Source: Lingula anatina (Eukaryota; Brachiopoda; Lingulata; Lingulida; Lingulidae). Taken from it: a stretch of 64,000 nt of DNA. The position numbers and the translations under genes were made by a program. Below the pieces are notes generated by a model. It was not told the DNA's origin, did not search any database, and was given only the letters and a program-made list of their open reading frames with translations. This document shows positions 1 to 13,180 of this stretch, piece by piece. Each line of letters opens with the position of its first letter. Position 1 is the stretch's first letter. The stretch covers positions 511,504 through 575,503 of the forward strand of contig NW_019774369.1 in assembly GCF_001039355.2 (NCBI RefSeq), in the 5' to 3' direction.

Positions 1-144
1 GTTGACCTTTTTACAGAATACTCATCTACAGAAAATGGCGAGTAGGTTACGATTTCTGCTCCGTTTCCTTGTCAATCCAGCTGTCATTTGTCTGTTATCA
101 AGTGCAAAGACTCAACTTCCTGCACCGAATAGTGTCAAGTACAG

Positions 145-326
145 TTACGCCACATTCAGAACAGTGGACTAGCTAGTCCAAGGGTCAAATATGACAACCC
201 ACTACAAAGCTTGCCGTCTAATCCGCTAATAGACACTGAATAGATTCCCCATGGAAAAGTATTCAAGTGGGTCGGCCATATTTGACACTTAGACTAGTTA
301 GTCCCTTATTCTGAATGAGGCCTTAG
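145..326. mobile_element. MITE-like element family A, copy A1
   Basis: Inverted ends of about 60 bp (left CCACATTCAGAA, right complement CCTCATTCAGAA, both continuing GGACTA-CTAGTC), flanked by TTA on both sides. About 180 bp, non-coding. Confidence 0.75.
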
Positions 327-1188
327 ACTCAATTGCAGACATGGTTATAACGGATTTCTCAGAAAACAATGCATGCGGTGTGCAGAGGTTAGCTGTCAAA
401 GTTTCCAAGAAGGTAATTTGCCAACTCGATTGAACTCTTGTTGTTCTTGTTATTGGGTGTATTCCGTAGGTCAAACCCTACCACATGGGGTTACATTGGG
501 ACAAATTTCTATCTAATCTAGCTTTATTTCCATGACAAGAGAACTAACCCGAGTATTTTTTTCACTTTCTGTAAAAATTGAAAGGAACTGCACAAGACCT
601 GCTAATTTCCCCTCAATTTCTGAGAAATTCAACGCAAATTAGACGTGCACCTAACGTGTCGCCAGACCTCCCAGCAGGCTTGGCTTCTTCCTGTTTTTGT
701 CGAAGTTAATCAAGAAACCATCTGCTTTCATTTCCCTTCTTCACATTTCAACTGATTAACCACATACCATCTTATACAAGACTAACAAGATACTCCACTA
801 GTTTCAGTTCAGCCGACCCAAGAACTTCTTTCTCATTTATCATTGCATGCACTGCCCGCTCATACACTAATTTATCTGTCAATATTTTTTGGTTTTCCTT
901 CATCTAAAATTCTACCACAGGTATTAGATTTAACTAATAAAGGAAAAAAACAATTACAGACCAAGCAAATAACCTCCATCTTTTTCTGTAAACAATTGGC
1001 ATCATCCCATAAAGATGCAATTTGATATGATATTAATATCCTGTTGTCTTCAGGTCTGCATATCAAAACACAATTTTTCCTTCTACTCAATATCCAATTT
1101 TTCCAGTAATCCAATGGAAAAAAAGGCCCAAGCAATCAATTATATTGTGCTTCTATGCTTAAGTAAAGCCACCTTTGCTATTGGGCAA

Positions 1189-1189
<1 letters not shown>

Positions 1190-1233
<44 letters not shown>
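1190..1233. repeat. (AAT)n microsatellite
   Basis: About 14 uninterrupted AAT units. Confidence 0.95.
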
Positions 1234-1235
<2 letters not shown>

Positions 1236-1515
1236 GGTTGCATAATCTCCCAAAAACATTTTCATCTAAAACGCGGGTGAGGCATTCCTGTTTGAAGACT
1301 GAATGTGAAGAAGCAGTGGTATGTTAATCACTTTGTGGATTTGTTGACAGATCAATTAACCCTGACAGAACTGGGTTACCTTTCTACTGGATTCCAAGAG
1401 AACCCCCACGCCTGTACCATTGTACCTAAAGCTGGAGCATTTTTCTTCTAAGCTGATATTTAAGTGACTTTTCTTTTTAAAAATTTCAACATCTTTATCT
1501 ATATTTTTATTTATT

Positions 1516-1526
1516 TATTATTATTA

Positions 1527-1562
<36 letters not shown>
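1516..1562. repeat. (ATT)n microsatellite
   Basis: Near-perfect TTA/ATT run. Confidence 0.95.
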
Positions 1563-1564
<2 letters not shown>

Positions 1565-2997
1565 ATCAATAGACCATTTGATGTTCATGTTCTGTCACCA
1601 ATGAAACAAATTTCAGCCATCTTCCTTCAACAAAACTAAAAAAACTGTCAATAAATAACATTTTAGTACAGCTTCACTAATATAAATCACAAATCTGATT
1701 AGTCCTTCGCAAACCCTCTTTGTTTTCCATCTCATATTTATATATTCCCAGCTTTCAAATTCAAAAGATTTCCATTAGGGTCCAATTCCAACCTCCAGCT
1801 CCCAGAGAGGTAGACCCCCCATGGGGAAAAGAGAGTGCCAATCAGATACTGCGGTAGTAATAAGTACTTTTCTGCTCTAGTGACTTTCTGGTCTTATCCA
1901 CCCAGCAAGCATACTCTAGGAACATTTCATTAGCAGTAGTTTAGGGCCTCCTTTCCATCTCCAGCTCAAGAGTTAGAGTGGAGAAAATATGTAATTCTGT
2001 GACGCACATTGGGGGGGGATGGGGGGGGGACATGGGACCTGATCACAATACACAAACCATGCTAATTAGTATTGGACATCATGTGAAACAGGAAGCAGAG
2101 GATGCTATTCTCTCAGTATTTCACTCCATTATGTCTTTGTTTAATACTGCTGTACAAGGTACAAAAAATTTTTGTTTTTGACAGTTTTAGTAAAAAGAAA
2201 TGTGTTGTCTACAAAACATACTAGCTGTGTCTTTTAGCCAGTGACCCAATTATGAACAAGTTACAGTAAATTCCTGTTGTTTTTGTTACTTCCAAACCGC
2301 GTAAAAATTTTCCCAGAAAGAAATGTGGTGTCTACAGCAAACAATTTTATGCCCTTGTCTCTGGTACCCAACAAAATCTGGTATTCGCTGCAACGACACT
2401 GCAAGTCCTTGATGGCCTTGACCCCAATGACGGTTATACTAGCGAGCTGGAGAAGAGTCATAAGATGTAAGACGAGATGGAACGATGGGATAATATCACA
2501 TAATTATATACACAAACAAATCCTACAGGAAGCATTGTTACCTGCTTACATAAGCCAACACAGACATGCTGAAAACTTGTAAAAACAGCCAGCCATTCAA
2601 ACTAGCAAACAGTTGCGAAAAAAAATCTGCGAAAAAAAAGGACTCTTTGCCTAAACCACGTCACAACTGTAGTCTTTACTAATGCCACATTGTCCCAGAG
2701 AACTCCCAACAAATTGACTAAAATAAGTATAATCCTCACCACTCACAGAATTGTATTCTGAAGCTCCATGGGAATATGAAAAACATCCATCTCGATATTG
2801 ATTGCCTAATTACAGTTATTTTGAGTGTAACATGGCACAACATTGCCAGCAGGGAAAGAACCTGTTTAACCACGGAGCTGACTGACCTTAAAAATATCAA
2901 TTCAATGTAGTGTTGTCAATGCGCATTATTACACAAAGATAGGACAAACATTATGGAGGCTCCACCTTAATCTCCTTTATTGTATGTTTTTCTTCAG

Positions 2998-3064
2998 GTG
3001 TGTGTGGGGGCATGCATATATATGTGAAGTGCGTGCGTGTATGTGTGTGTGTGCGCGCACGTGC

Positions 3065-3095
<31 letters not shown>

Positions 3096-3096
3096 C
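2998..3096. repeat. (GT)n/(GA)n low-complexity tract
   Basis: Alternating GT/GC repeats followed by GA repeats; the open frames across it are repeat artefacts. Confidence 0.9.
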
Positions 3097-5257
3097 GTGT
3101 GAACATGAAAGGGGAGAGACAGAGGGGGTGGGAGAGAGAGAGACTGCCCTTCTTCCAAAATGAGCAACCTAAGCTTGAACACTTCTTTCAGTTGCTTCAC
3201 TTTATTAGCAATAAATGATTACCAGGGGACAGTGTTACATGGTGCAATCTCAAGAGAAGAAATTCAATTCCAATTCTATGCAAATGACATTGTTTAACAA
3301 TTTACACCTCTAAACCGACATACCATTTACATGTAGAAAGTGGAAACAAATGTATCGAATTACTGCCCAATTATACACTGGCTATACTGGTGGAGACGCC
3401 CACCAACCTATTTACGTTATCAGATCAGAAACTTCTGCAATCTCTCTGAAACATTCATGGAAGACCTCTTAGCTACAACATATAGGATCTTGTAAAGTAC
3501 ATCATTTCTTACTTCTGATCACATTGACCCTTTCTTTTTATTCTTATTTTCTTTAAGTTTAATCAAAAAAGCAATCTGAAAATCTTTTTTTAGTTTAGAA
3601 ATTGACTATTTAAATTATTGGTCAATTGCATATGGATCTTGTAATAATGAAAATAATTTTAAATATATTTCATATTTCAATCAAAATCATCTCCTTCCAT
3701 GACCTCCGAGAAAAAAAAAACTTGGTTAACAAAAAAGAAACAACCAACAAATTCCCAATCATTGGTCTGCCATGTCTCATCACCACGCTGTTTTATTTCC
3801 ACTGTGACTTCCATCTCAGTTCACTGGGTACTAAGCATGGCCAGTAAAAAGAACTACAGAGATCTTTATTCCCACCAGACAGTGGCTATTGAGATGATTT
3901 CATGCTTTTAGTTGATTAAGATGAACTGGTAGACTGATCATGCTTGCCAATTTTTGAGGCAGAAACATTAAAAAGTTACTCGTCACATGACGTACTTCAT
4001 GAATGGACCGACAGCTGACAGCCTCCATTTGGAGCCATCTTGGATGATTTTCATTTCTCTCTCTCCTGTTCACCATAGTTGAGACAGGGGTGGAATGAGG
4101 CAGTTTTCTGGGTCTTCGGGAAAATGGTCATATTTTCAAGTTTACATTGACAGGCATATAATTTTTTTCTGCAGGAATACAGTCAAAAATGAAGGACAGA
4201 TGATGAAAAGATAATTTGGAAGACTGTCCGAAAATATCTCTAGCTCCGCCCCTGTGAAGGTTAACTTGTCAATGCAGTATACTAGAATAAAGATAGTCAC
4301 CGAGATAACATAGCTCTACTGTCATCTGTATGGTCAAGACAGTAGAGCCATTATCGTACGAAAGATAAATATCTGCATTACAAACAGGCTCTTTGTCAAC
4401 AAGCTAGTGGGCAGGTAACTACAGGAGAAGTCACATGAGTAGTATAAATGATCATTGTCTTTTTTTCATATAGTCACTTGATATCATTTGGTCATACACA
4501 CACTAGTTCATGTCAACCGCGACTGCTGTCCAGATTCCATGGCTCGGCAGTGACTGGTGGAATATTTTCTAGTGACAGAAAAATGAGAAATATCGAACCG
4601 CCTGTTGCCACTTAATCATTGATCTGACCAAAATGTCTGATTTGCCAGGAGCAAAAGATATGTTTCTATGACCCCAACGTCTTTATCTTCTCTTTTGTCT
4701 TTTTTATTTTATCAAATTAAGTGTACATAGTGTTATGCCTATCTGATCCTGGGAAGTTATTATCTATAATACTGCTCTAGGCATACAGGCTCTTGCATAT
4801 TTCTTTCCAATCCATCAATCTTTAATAGTACAATACCGGGAGCTGCAGCATACTAGTACAGTCTTCACACTGACAGAGTTCCGTGCTCAGAATGAAAACT
4901 GGCTTTGTTGAAAATTTTCAACTTGTGAGATTGAATAAAGTTGAAACTTGAAACATACAGAAGTTTAAGATGCATTTGAAGTCAATTTTTGTCATTAAAG
5001 CCAACCAAATGTTAAGATATAGTGCGAAATAGAACAACTAAGAGAAATACCAAAGGCCATCATTTCATATTACCAGAAAGTAATATTTGAAAGGATTTTT
5101 ATGCTTACAAAATTCTGTGCTTTTAATAAATAGAGCAGAGCAGAGCAGATAAGTAGGTCAAATTTACAAAGAAAATTTTGAAGAAGGCGCAGTTTACAGC
5201 TCTTTTATGACTTATCCACTGATTTATTCCAATCCACCCTTGACTTGTCCAGTGGTA

Positions 5258-5645
5258 TAAGACTGCATTCCCACAGATTTAGATCGGTCCATCTGGATCG
5301 ACCTAACTCCCTGGGGGGTTCACGCTAAATTGCTATCAGCCGAGTGCGCACAGAAGTTAATTACCCAGGCCTACCCAACTACCAGACTTGGCACCGAATG
5401 ATCCTGAATTCACCGGTAGATACTGTGAAATGCGTACTGAAACACACCTTGAAAACGGGTAGTGTGGTCCGATTTACCGGTGAATTCAGGATCATTCGGC
5501 GCCGAGTCTGGTAGTTGGGTAGGCCCGTTACCCCTTACAGCTTTTATTAGGCAGGACAGACTTTGAAGCCGGCTAAGCTGACAGTAATCTAGTGAGATTC
5601 CCCATGGGGACAGATCGATCTAAAATCTGTGGGAACGCAGTCTAA
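5258..5645. mobile_element. MITE-like element family B, copy B1 (with nested hairpin)
   Basis: Terminal inverted repeats of about 35-40 bp (GACTGCATTCCCACAGAT at the left, complementary GCAGTC end at the right), flanked by TAA on both sides, as expected for a 3-bp target duplication. No ORF. The PIF/Harbinger superfamily makes such TWA duplications, but that assignment is inference. Confidence 0.8.
5369..5524. repeat. Near-perfect 50-bp inverted repeat inside B1
   Basis: Arms 5369-5418 and 5475-5524 are complementary over 50 bases with two mismatches, around a 56-base spacer. The arms do not resemble the outer B-family ends, so this is probably a second fold-back element inserted into B1. 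Confidence 0.88.
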
Positions 5646-7993
5646 GAAACTAGTAGTGGGTCATATGCGTTACTGGGAATCCACGCTCCAGAGGTTCAAA
5701 TGTTTCTTTGACTTCTGTATCCAAATGAAAAGATAAAAAGAACCTTCCACTCCACATCACTCACAGCATGTGGAAGAGTAGCCTTCTCCATTAGCCAGCG
5801 GTCTCTTTATAACAGCAACAAGAGTAGTCATGTGCAAAATATTTAATCTTGTTTACAATAAAAAAAACTTCTAGGTGTAATCATGCTTTCACATTCAAGT
5901 AAAGTTGATGCTCTATAGTGGTATCATGTAAAAGGATTTCTCAACAGGTAAGCTTTCCTTCAGCGTGTTCCTTTAATGTGTGCGGAGGTGGATTTAATGA
6001 CACTGACAAGTAACAAGTTCACCAGTTAATGGACTGAATTTCTGTAAGACAGGTGCTCATGGGACCAGGAAACGCGATACTCTTTGTCCTTTCCGACACA
6101 AATTTTCCACTATCTCCAACGGTGCAAAAATAATTCCATTATGAACAGGTACAACATACTGTAAGTCCGTAAAGGTATCTAAAAGAGACTTACTGATATC
6201 ATCAACACAAGACAAACCTTTAAAACATATTTCCCCATAAATCACTGGATATCATGCACAACACCAGAACACCATTAAGCTAAATAAAACTGACTACACA
6301 TTAACAACAAGCTCAAAAATCTATAAGCTGACATCTTGGTTAAGCCTGCTATGTGCAGCCAAGCGAGATGGCAGGAATCCAGCTATCTAGGTTTTCTCTC
6401 TGACTTGTTTCTTTTTTAGCTCTGCCTGATGGCAGTAATAGCCAATCAATAGTTGTGACCATGAACAGGTTACAAGGGGAACATTGGCTGCATGGAGTTG
6501 ATATGGGAGAGTTGAAACACCTGAGTTTACCTGGCTCTTTTACCTGTGTACAGGTGTTACATTATTACATACCTGTACCCTCACAACTCACTGCAAGTTA
6601 TACCTGTGGGCAACTTACTGTTTGGCTTTTTATGAGGTAATGCGAGGGCAAATACGTGGGCACGCACACACGTGACACAAAGCCTCGAATGCATATCTTT
6701 ACATGCACACGTACATACCGCGTACACACACACACATATACAGCTACATTATTTTTCACTCTGATTAAATCTGAGGATTCAAATCGCTGAGGAATCCTTC
6801 AATACTTCATATTTTTCATAACTGCCAGTGCAAATGTCCACCTGTTTTTACAAAGTTCTCGGCTCGCCTACAGGGGTCTATATGGCAGATTTTGTTCCAG
6901 TGTCTCTAAAGAATCCCGTCACTTTTTATTATCGCCATGAACCGCATGGGTCGTATTATTAACACAAATGGATATGTGTTAAGGCAGGTGCTGATCAAGT
7001 TGCCATTGTGTACCCCACGTTACACCCACTATTTCAGGGAAGTGTCAGGGAATCTGTAGAAAAACATGCTTTTCTACAGGAGTCTCTGTAAATGAGTCAA
7101 GTCAGGCCATTCTGCAACAAAATCAGCGCAGATGTAAAAGATCCTGGTTCAATTTACATCATCATTGCAACTAAATGTGCTTTGAGCAGGTCTGTGCGTA
7201 GGACAGTTTAATAAACATGAGTGAAAGGGAAAAGGAAGATATTAGGAGAGAAATTAAACATCACCCATAAGAGAGAAATACTGAAAAAAAAAACAGTCAT
7301 TCACAATTACATTACAAACTAAATTACTCAAATTAAAAGGTGCCCCTAATCTTTTTTTTAATAACATGTATTTATTTGCATAAATCACAGTAAGTGCCAG
7401 AGCAAAGCATGTTACAAGGATGTATTTTAAGAACTTTCACACCTTGTAGAAAATGACGCTATGACGTCAAGGCCAACGGCTGTTGCAGGATGCTAACAGG
7501 CAGGCTTTGATATAAATATACCACATTGTCAATCATTATGTTCTAATAATAAAATAAGTGCTGACCCTGTCATATCTACAGAAAAAATTGTACTAGCATC
7601 TCACTGGGTACCACTTAGACATGGGTGAAAGTTGTAAAAAGGAAAAATCCTGAAAAAACATATCTTGCTATTTCTTTTCATATTACCAGAACATGTTTTC
7701 AGGATTATCACTGATTTCAGGACTTATTCTTCACTTTGATCTCTTTTTACATATGGTCATTTACTGTCATTTATACCATATGAAAAAAGGGGTCAAAATG
7801 AAGACAAAGTCCTGGAATCAGGCATAATCCTGGACACTTTCCCCCATGCTTAGGGCACTTAACATGCCTGAATATAATGTTGATACACAAAGTCATACCT
7901 AAATCTACCATCACAATGAATTGACTTCCTTAATTCTCCCTTTAACCCAAACAATGGCATTCCCTCCACCACACCCACATATATTGTACAATC

Positions 7994-8212
7994 TAAGACC
8001 TCATTTCCACAGACTCCATCATGGATCGAACCGACTCTGCGGGGACTCACGCTGACTGCAAACAGTTTTACTGAATGACACAGAAAAGCTGGGTGATTAT
8101 TTGAGTATGCTGGAAACAAGAGGAGGCTGAGAGCTGATTGCACTTAGCGAGAGTCCATGCGGAGTTGGGTCGATCCATGTGGAATGATGATGTCTATGGG
8201 AATGGGGTCTAA
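7994..8212. mobile_element. MITE-like element family B, copy B2
   Basis: Ends GACCTCATTTCCACAGAC at the left and the complement of GACCCCATTCCCATAGAC at the right, with TAA on both sides. About 215 bp, non-coding. Confidence 0.8.
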
Positions 8213-8425
8213 GTATTATATCATCTTTGACATGATATCTTCCACTCAAGGCCCTCAGACATGGCCAAGATGTATCAGGTTCAGCAGTAGCTGATAAGCA
8301 TTTGATACACTCGTTATCTTGAGGCTGGGTTTATGAAATAAATCAGGGAGTTTGCCCTGGCATTTTCTACACTGAATAAGAACACAGTGGATTAGCAAAG
8401 ATGGATTTCTTCTAAGCTACACCAC

Positions 8426-8683
8426 TAAGGAACCATTCCCAGACTTTATCATACTAATTGTGGATCGATTTATCTCCAAGGGGACTCTCGCTAAATTGCA
8501 ATCAACTTAAGCAGCTTAGATGTCTTTTACACCTACTGAAGCTCCTAGGGGGTAATTATCATTTAGCAGCTTCAGTAGGTGTGCCAGACATCTAAGCTGT
8601 TAAGCTAGAGCAACTTAGAGAGAACCCCTTGGAGATGGATCGATCCTGTTAGATCGATCTAGGTATAGGAACCCAGTCTCAGA
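8426..8683. mobile_element. MITE-like element family B, copy B3
   Basis: Family B ends (GGAACCATTCCCAGAC; the right end is the complement of GACTGGGTTCC). An internal inverted repeat of about 35 bp lies around 8510-8607 (TTCAGTAGGTGTGCCAGACA on one arm). Non-coding. Confidence 0.7.
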
Positions 8684-9286
8684 TTGTCCTATGAAACAGA
8701 TATGCTTCTTTTTTTATGAACATGTACTAGTAAGAATTTCTTTCCTTGCTGTCACGTCCCTGGCAATAACAGCAGCATGGGAGGCATCATTTGCCTCAAT
8801 AAGTATGATTACACACGATGTGTGCTTAAACTACTATCAAAAGGTTACACGGGATTTCTGTGCGTTTTCACAATCGCCTTGACTCACTCCAGTATGAATC
8901 AACTCTCTCTAATCAATGATATTAATTCAACCAGGCTGATGTAATGCAATTCTTTTTTTTTTTTTTTCTTCTTTTTTTTTCTGGGGCCCTTGTTAATGAG
9001 TTGAGTGGTAAACGTGATAGGGCTTAACTGTGTCTGCTTTTTCAGAGAAAGAATAAAGGTCGTATCAGCGTAAGACCAGTAACTGGAAAGTGTATAGTTT
9101 TAAGATAAGCAGGTAGTGTAAGGTGGGCCCTACAGGTGAATACTGTTTACAGGGAGATGCTATGGATACAGTTAAGATGGGTAGTGAGTGTGTGTACAGG
9201 AGGGGGGAGCAGTTACCTACCAGGAGAATTTCCTTCAAGACACGGGAAGGGGGGGGATCTGTACACATAACATTTTTAGCCCAACA

Positions 9287-9420
9287 GTTTGTCCAAACTT
9301 TTGGCCTCAAATATTGGTCTAAACTTTTAGACCCATAAATTTGGTCCAAACATACAGACTCAAAATTTGGTCCAAACTTACAGATTCAAAATTTGGTCCA
9401 ACTTTTAGACTCAATTTGGT
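9287..9420. repeat. Minisatellite, about 27-29-bp unit, about five copies
   Basis: Imperfect tandem copies of TTTGGTCCAAACTTTTAGAC plus CTCAAAA. No coding role seen. Confidence 0.8.
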
Positions 9421-9631
9421 ATACTTCAGTTCAATATAATTCAGCAGTTAATATTAGTCTAAAGCAGCCACGCCTCTTCTGATATCAAACAGGCAGAGTT
9501 TTTCACTCCAAATGGACCCCTGTCCATTTATCTTGTGTCCTGGTTGAAGTTAAGACCAGTTTCCATGGAAACAGCTCTTCTGTAAATTAGCCTGACCTTC
9601 TTATCCTCTTCCCTCTCCTGTCATTTTCATC

Positions 9632-9749
9632 TATCTTTTCTCACCTGTGCTTTGTTTATCTACCTTTTCTCACCTGTGCTTTGTTTATCTAACTTTTCTC
9701 ACCTGTGCTTTGTTTATCTACTTGTTTTCAACTAGACTTTGTTTAACTG
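9632..9749. repeat. 29-bp minisatellite, three copies plus a degenerate fourth
   Basis: The unit is TACCTTTTCTCACCTGTGCT followed by TTGTTTATC, nearly identical in three copies. Confidence 0.85.
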
Positions 9750-12700
9750 TTCTTAATGTATCTTCACACTTTGCATGCCCCCATACACTTCCATATCGCG
9801 GCAGCATTGAGTATTTATTTTCAACATTATTTTCACAAAAAAGTTTTTGATATCAGATGGTTTGATTTGTTTTGGTTGGCCATCTTGGAGCTAATTTTCT
9901 GCTGACCATAACATGTCATCTGTGCAATATATGTTAAAATATTAAATCTTAATTACACATGCTGGGCTCTTGCATGCCTCATTAGTTTTCTTTTTTTTTT
10001 TCTATATGTATCCCAGGACTCTAATTATGACCATTGCAATAAACTGAGCGTGATCATGTGTGTGAATACGGAGTTAAAGACAAGTGTACAATCATGTCAC
10101 TGTAAACAGACACTTGAATCACACCACTAGCATGCAGGATTTAGAAAATCATGACAAGAGAAACGACTGCATGTTTTTTTTTTCCCTTCACAGTTATCAA
10201 ACGCTGACGAAGCCCCTGGTTTGTGTGGTTTGTGTGGAGTTATTCTTCTCTACAATTACCTCCCGTCTCTTAACTGCTGTGAATCATAGGCTCAAATATC
10301 ATTTCAATCTCCCCCCACCTGTCACGAAACTGTGCCTTTTCTTCTGATCTATACAGTATCAAGTTACTGCTGGGGGTGGGATCATAGGAAGAGTTAGGGG
10401 TGGGAGGATTTCAAGGAGGGGGGAGGGTACCCCCCCCCCCCCCCCAAACTGCAATGGCAATTCAAGAAGATGGCCTTGTAAGTAGCATTCCCATTTATCC
10501 TTCAAAAAATGCAGATGCTTTAACCCTTGCGTCAAGTACTATAACTAAAGCCACTTAAAGGAGCAAGTTGACTGTAAAAAAAGTATTTGGCTCTGAAAGG
10601 AACTGAATAAAGTGTCCTCTTTCAGTATGGAGTACAACCAGTTTACCTGAGCAGCAAGGTGTTTGCTAGCAGCAGGGGGGAGGGGGGAGATGGGCCAGAA
10701 AATACAAATGTCACTGTTAAGTGGCAGGCTCAGAGCTCAGCGTAGATAATGCCTTTATACCAACCTATTGTGACTGTTGTCAATTCATTCACTAGTCTGG
10801 GTGAAAAAAGGCAGGCAGTTTTCAATCAGGTAAATTTTCTCAAATGAAAGGAGAGCTACATCAAACCATATTGCTTTGTATGTCTTTACTTTTCTACTTT
10901 AATAAGATAGGAAATGAAAGCAGGTATTTCCTTCCAACATCATCTAGTCGGACAGGTAGGAGAAATGGCTCACCTGACCCGAGAATCCAAAATTTCCCGG
11001 ATTTCAGCAATGATACGCATCACCTGCAGAATTTGTTTCAGCTTACATAAGGAATTCCTCAGTGGTGAGAAGAAAACGGAAAAGCTGAGTCTACGCCATT
11101 CCCTTTTTTTATTACATAACTTTGAAAAACCATAAAAAGAAGCAATAAGTTAAAATGTCAAAAATTCTCAACAAATTTAGCAAAGTTCTGAAGTTTTCAG
11201 TGTGCTTAGGCATTTTAAATGTCACTTCTTTCTTCTTTTCCAATATGATTTAAGTGAACACAGATAGCTATCTTAGTCCCACTACCCCAGTGTACAGAAA
11301 AAATCCTCCCAAGACTCCTGTGAGTTGATTACAACCAAATTGAAAACCGAGAGAGAGGTGGGCATAGGATTACAGGAGCAACAGCCTCCAATGTCTATGG
11401 GGAATACCTGCCTTATCAGGAAAAGCCTGCAACTGAGACAAAAAAATGTCAGTAATATTGGGCTCAAACTCTAAGCAGATGCTTGAAAATAGTTTTTTTA
11501 AAGAAGAACAGTTACCTCATGCAGGCCAAGGTTTCGGTAGCTCTGGTAGTAGCTTCAAAACTGATCCAACACCTGCATCTAGTCTGCCATGGCAGCGAGG
11601 AGCTTTTTTCATCCCCCCCCCCCCTATCAACCTTTTATCCCGATTTTGTTGAAATACATGGAGAGATAATGGCAAACTTAGCTGAATGTTACCGAGCCTC
11701 AACCTGATCAAAATATTGATCAATATTCATCAGTTTGTTAAGCACAGGCTTGGATGTAATTCCATTTCTCATAAGTTCGGCCACCACTACGTGGGCACAA
11801 TATGCATGGCGCATTTAGTTCCAGACTGAGACAAGCAAACAGCTTTATTATCTTTTCTTTGTCCCCGACTGTATGCAACACATGATGTACTGTAAAAACT
11901 TGAAAATTTAGTTGGTCTTGAAAATTTTATCAGAAGACAATGCTCCACTGACATAATTGTTTTCACTATGAAAATGCATTTTAAAATTTTAATTGATTTT
12001 TAAGTGAAGAAATTTTCAAGTTTTTACCCTACTGTGGTCTATATGAAATGACAGCAGTTTTCAAGCTAGTTGAAGATGGGAAACTGCACTTAATCAATTT
12101 CTTATTGGACTTGTGGAAATAATGACATCATAATGACAGCAATTAACCTGACCTACATTAAACACTTCTAGATTCATAGTGCTGTCATTCTTGTCATGCT
12201 TTCTTTAGACCAGGTGTATCTCTATCATGAGCCAAGTAATTGCTTACAGAAAGATTTCTTTCATGTTAACTGTACAGTAGACAGCCATAAAAAGAATAAG
12301 AGTATGACAACACAATCCAAGGACATGTCATGGCACATCAATTTCTAGACATTAGTCTACTCTGGACATGGTACGGCTGGTATCAGCTGTCCTACAATGG
12401 TCAGCTCCCTCCTAGTGTTAACATATATAAACAGAGCACTGTATTTTCCGTATTATAAACAAAACCTCCAGGTTTGAGATAAGACAATGTCAAGATGGCC
12501 TTGAGCAATGGGACATGACAATGTACCCCTTATCATGTCAAACTATGACATGTTGATGACACCCCACAGAAAATGATAAATCTGGGCTGGATAAAAGGCA
12601 TGGACGCTGCACCAAAAACTGCCCTTTTTCGCTGAATGACTTCAGATCAACTTAAGAATGAAAAATTGGTGTTTACTTTTTGACCGATAGCCACTGTCAA

Positions 12701-12984
12701 CACTTATCACATGTATAACACAGAAGGTCACAGTCACAGGGTTTTACATGCACCACACACAGTAGCTGCAGTCTCTAATGGGAATCGCAATATGTTTAGC
12801 TGTACACAATGATTAAGCAAACTCCATAATCACACACACACCAGCAGTCCTTACTTCAATGACCAATATACAATGACTCAAGAGGTTTACATCACATAGG
12901 CTTTTCACAGCACTGTCAACTGTTTTACCAACTAAGTGCTTTTCAGCACCCAATTTTTACCTCCGTATGTTAAGCTGTATCACT

Positions 12985-13180
12985 GTTTAAGGTCCCATTC
13001 ATTACCATTTGATCCAAGAATTAACAAATACCGCCAACCCACTCGAAAGCTTGTCGCATGGTCCCCTAACAGAAACTGAATAGATTCCAAGTTAAGTTTA
13101 CGCAGCAAGCCTTTAAGTGGATCGGCCATATCTGATCCCAAGATCTGTTATTCCATGGATCAACTTTGGATGTGAATGTG
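12985..13180. mobile_element. MITE-like element family A, copy A2 (degenerate)
   Basis: Shares the internal sequence of A1 (AACCCACT, AAAGCTTG, ACTGAATAGATTCC) and an inverted arrangement (GGCGGT near the left, GGATCGGCCATAT near the right). The ends are eroded; boundaries are approximate. Confidence 0.6.

Noticed and set aside
1015-1236. ORF ending in poly-asparagine
   Set aside because: Translation of the AAT microsatellite.
2261-2461. Minus-strand frame containing KLFAVD, reminiscent of a kinase VAIK motif
   Set aside because: Surrounding residues do not match any kinase (no glycine loop, no lysine in place), so the likeness is chance.
9287-9749. Spaced repeats that could suggest a CRISPR array
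   Set aside because: Units are contiguous with no unique spacers, in a eukaryotic intron; these are minisatellites.
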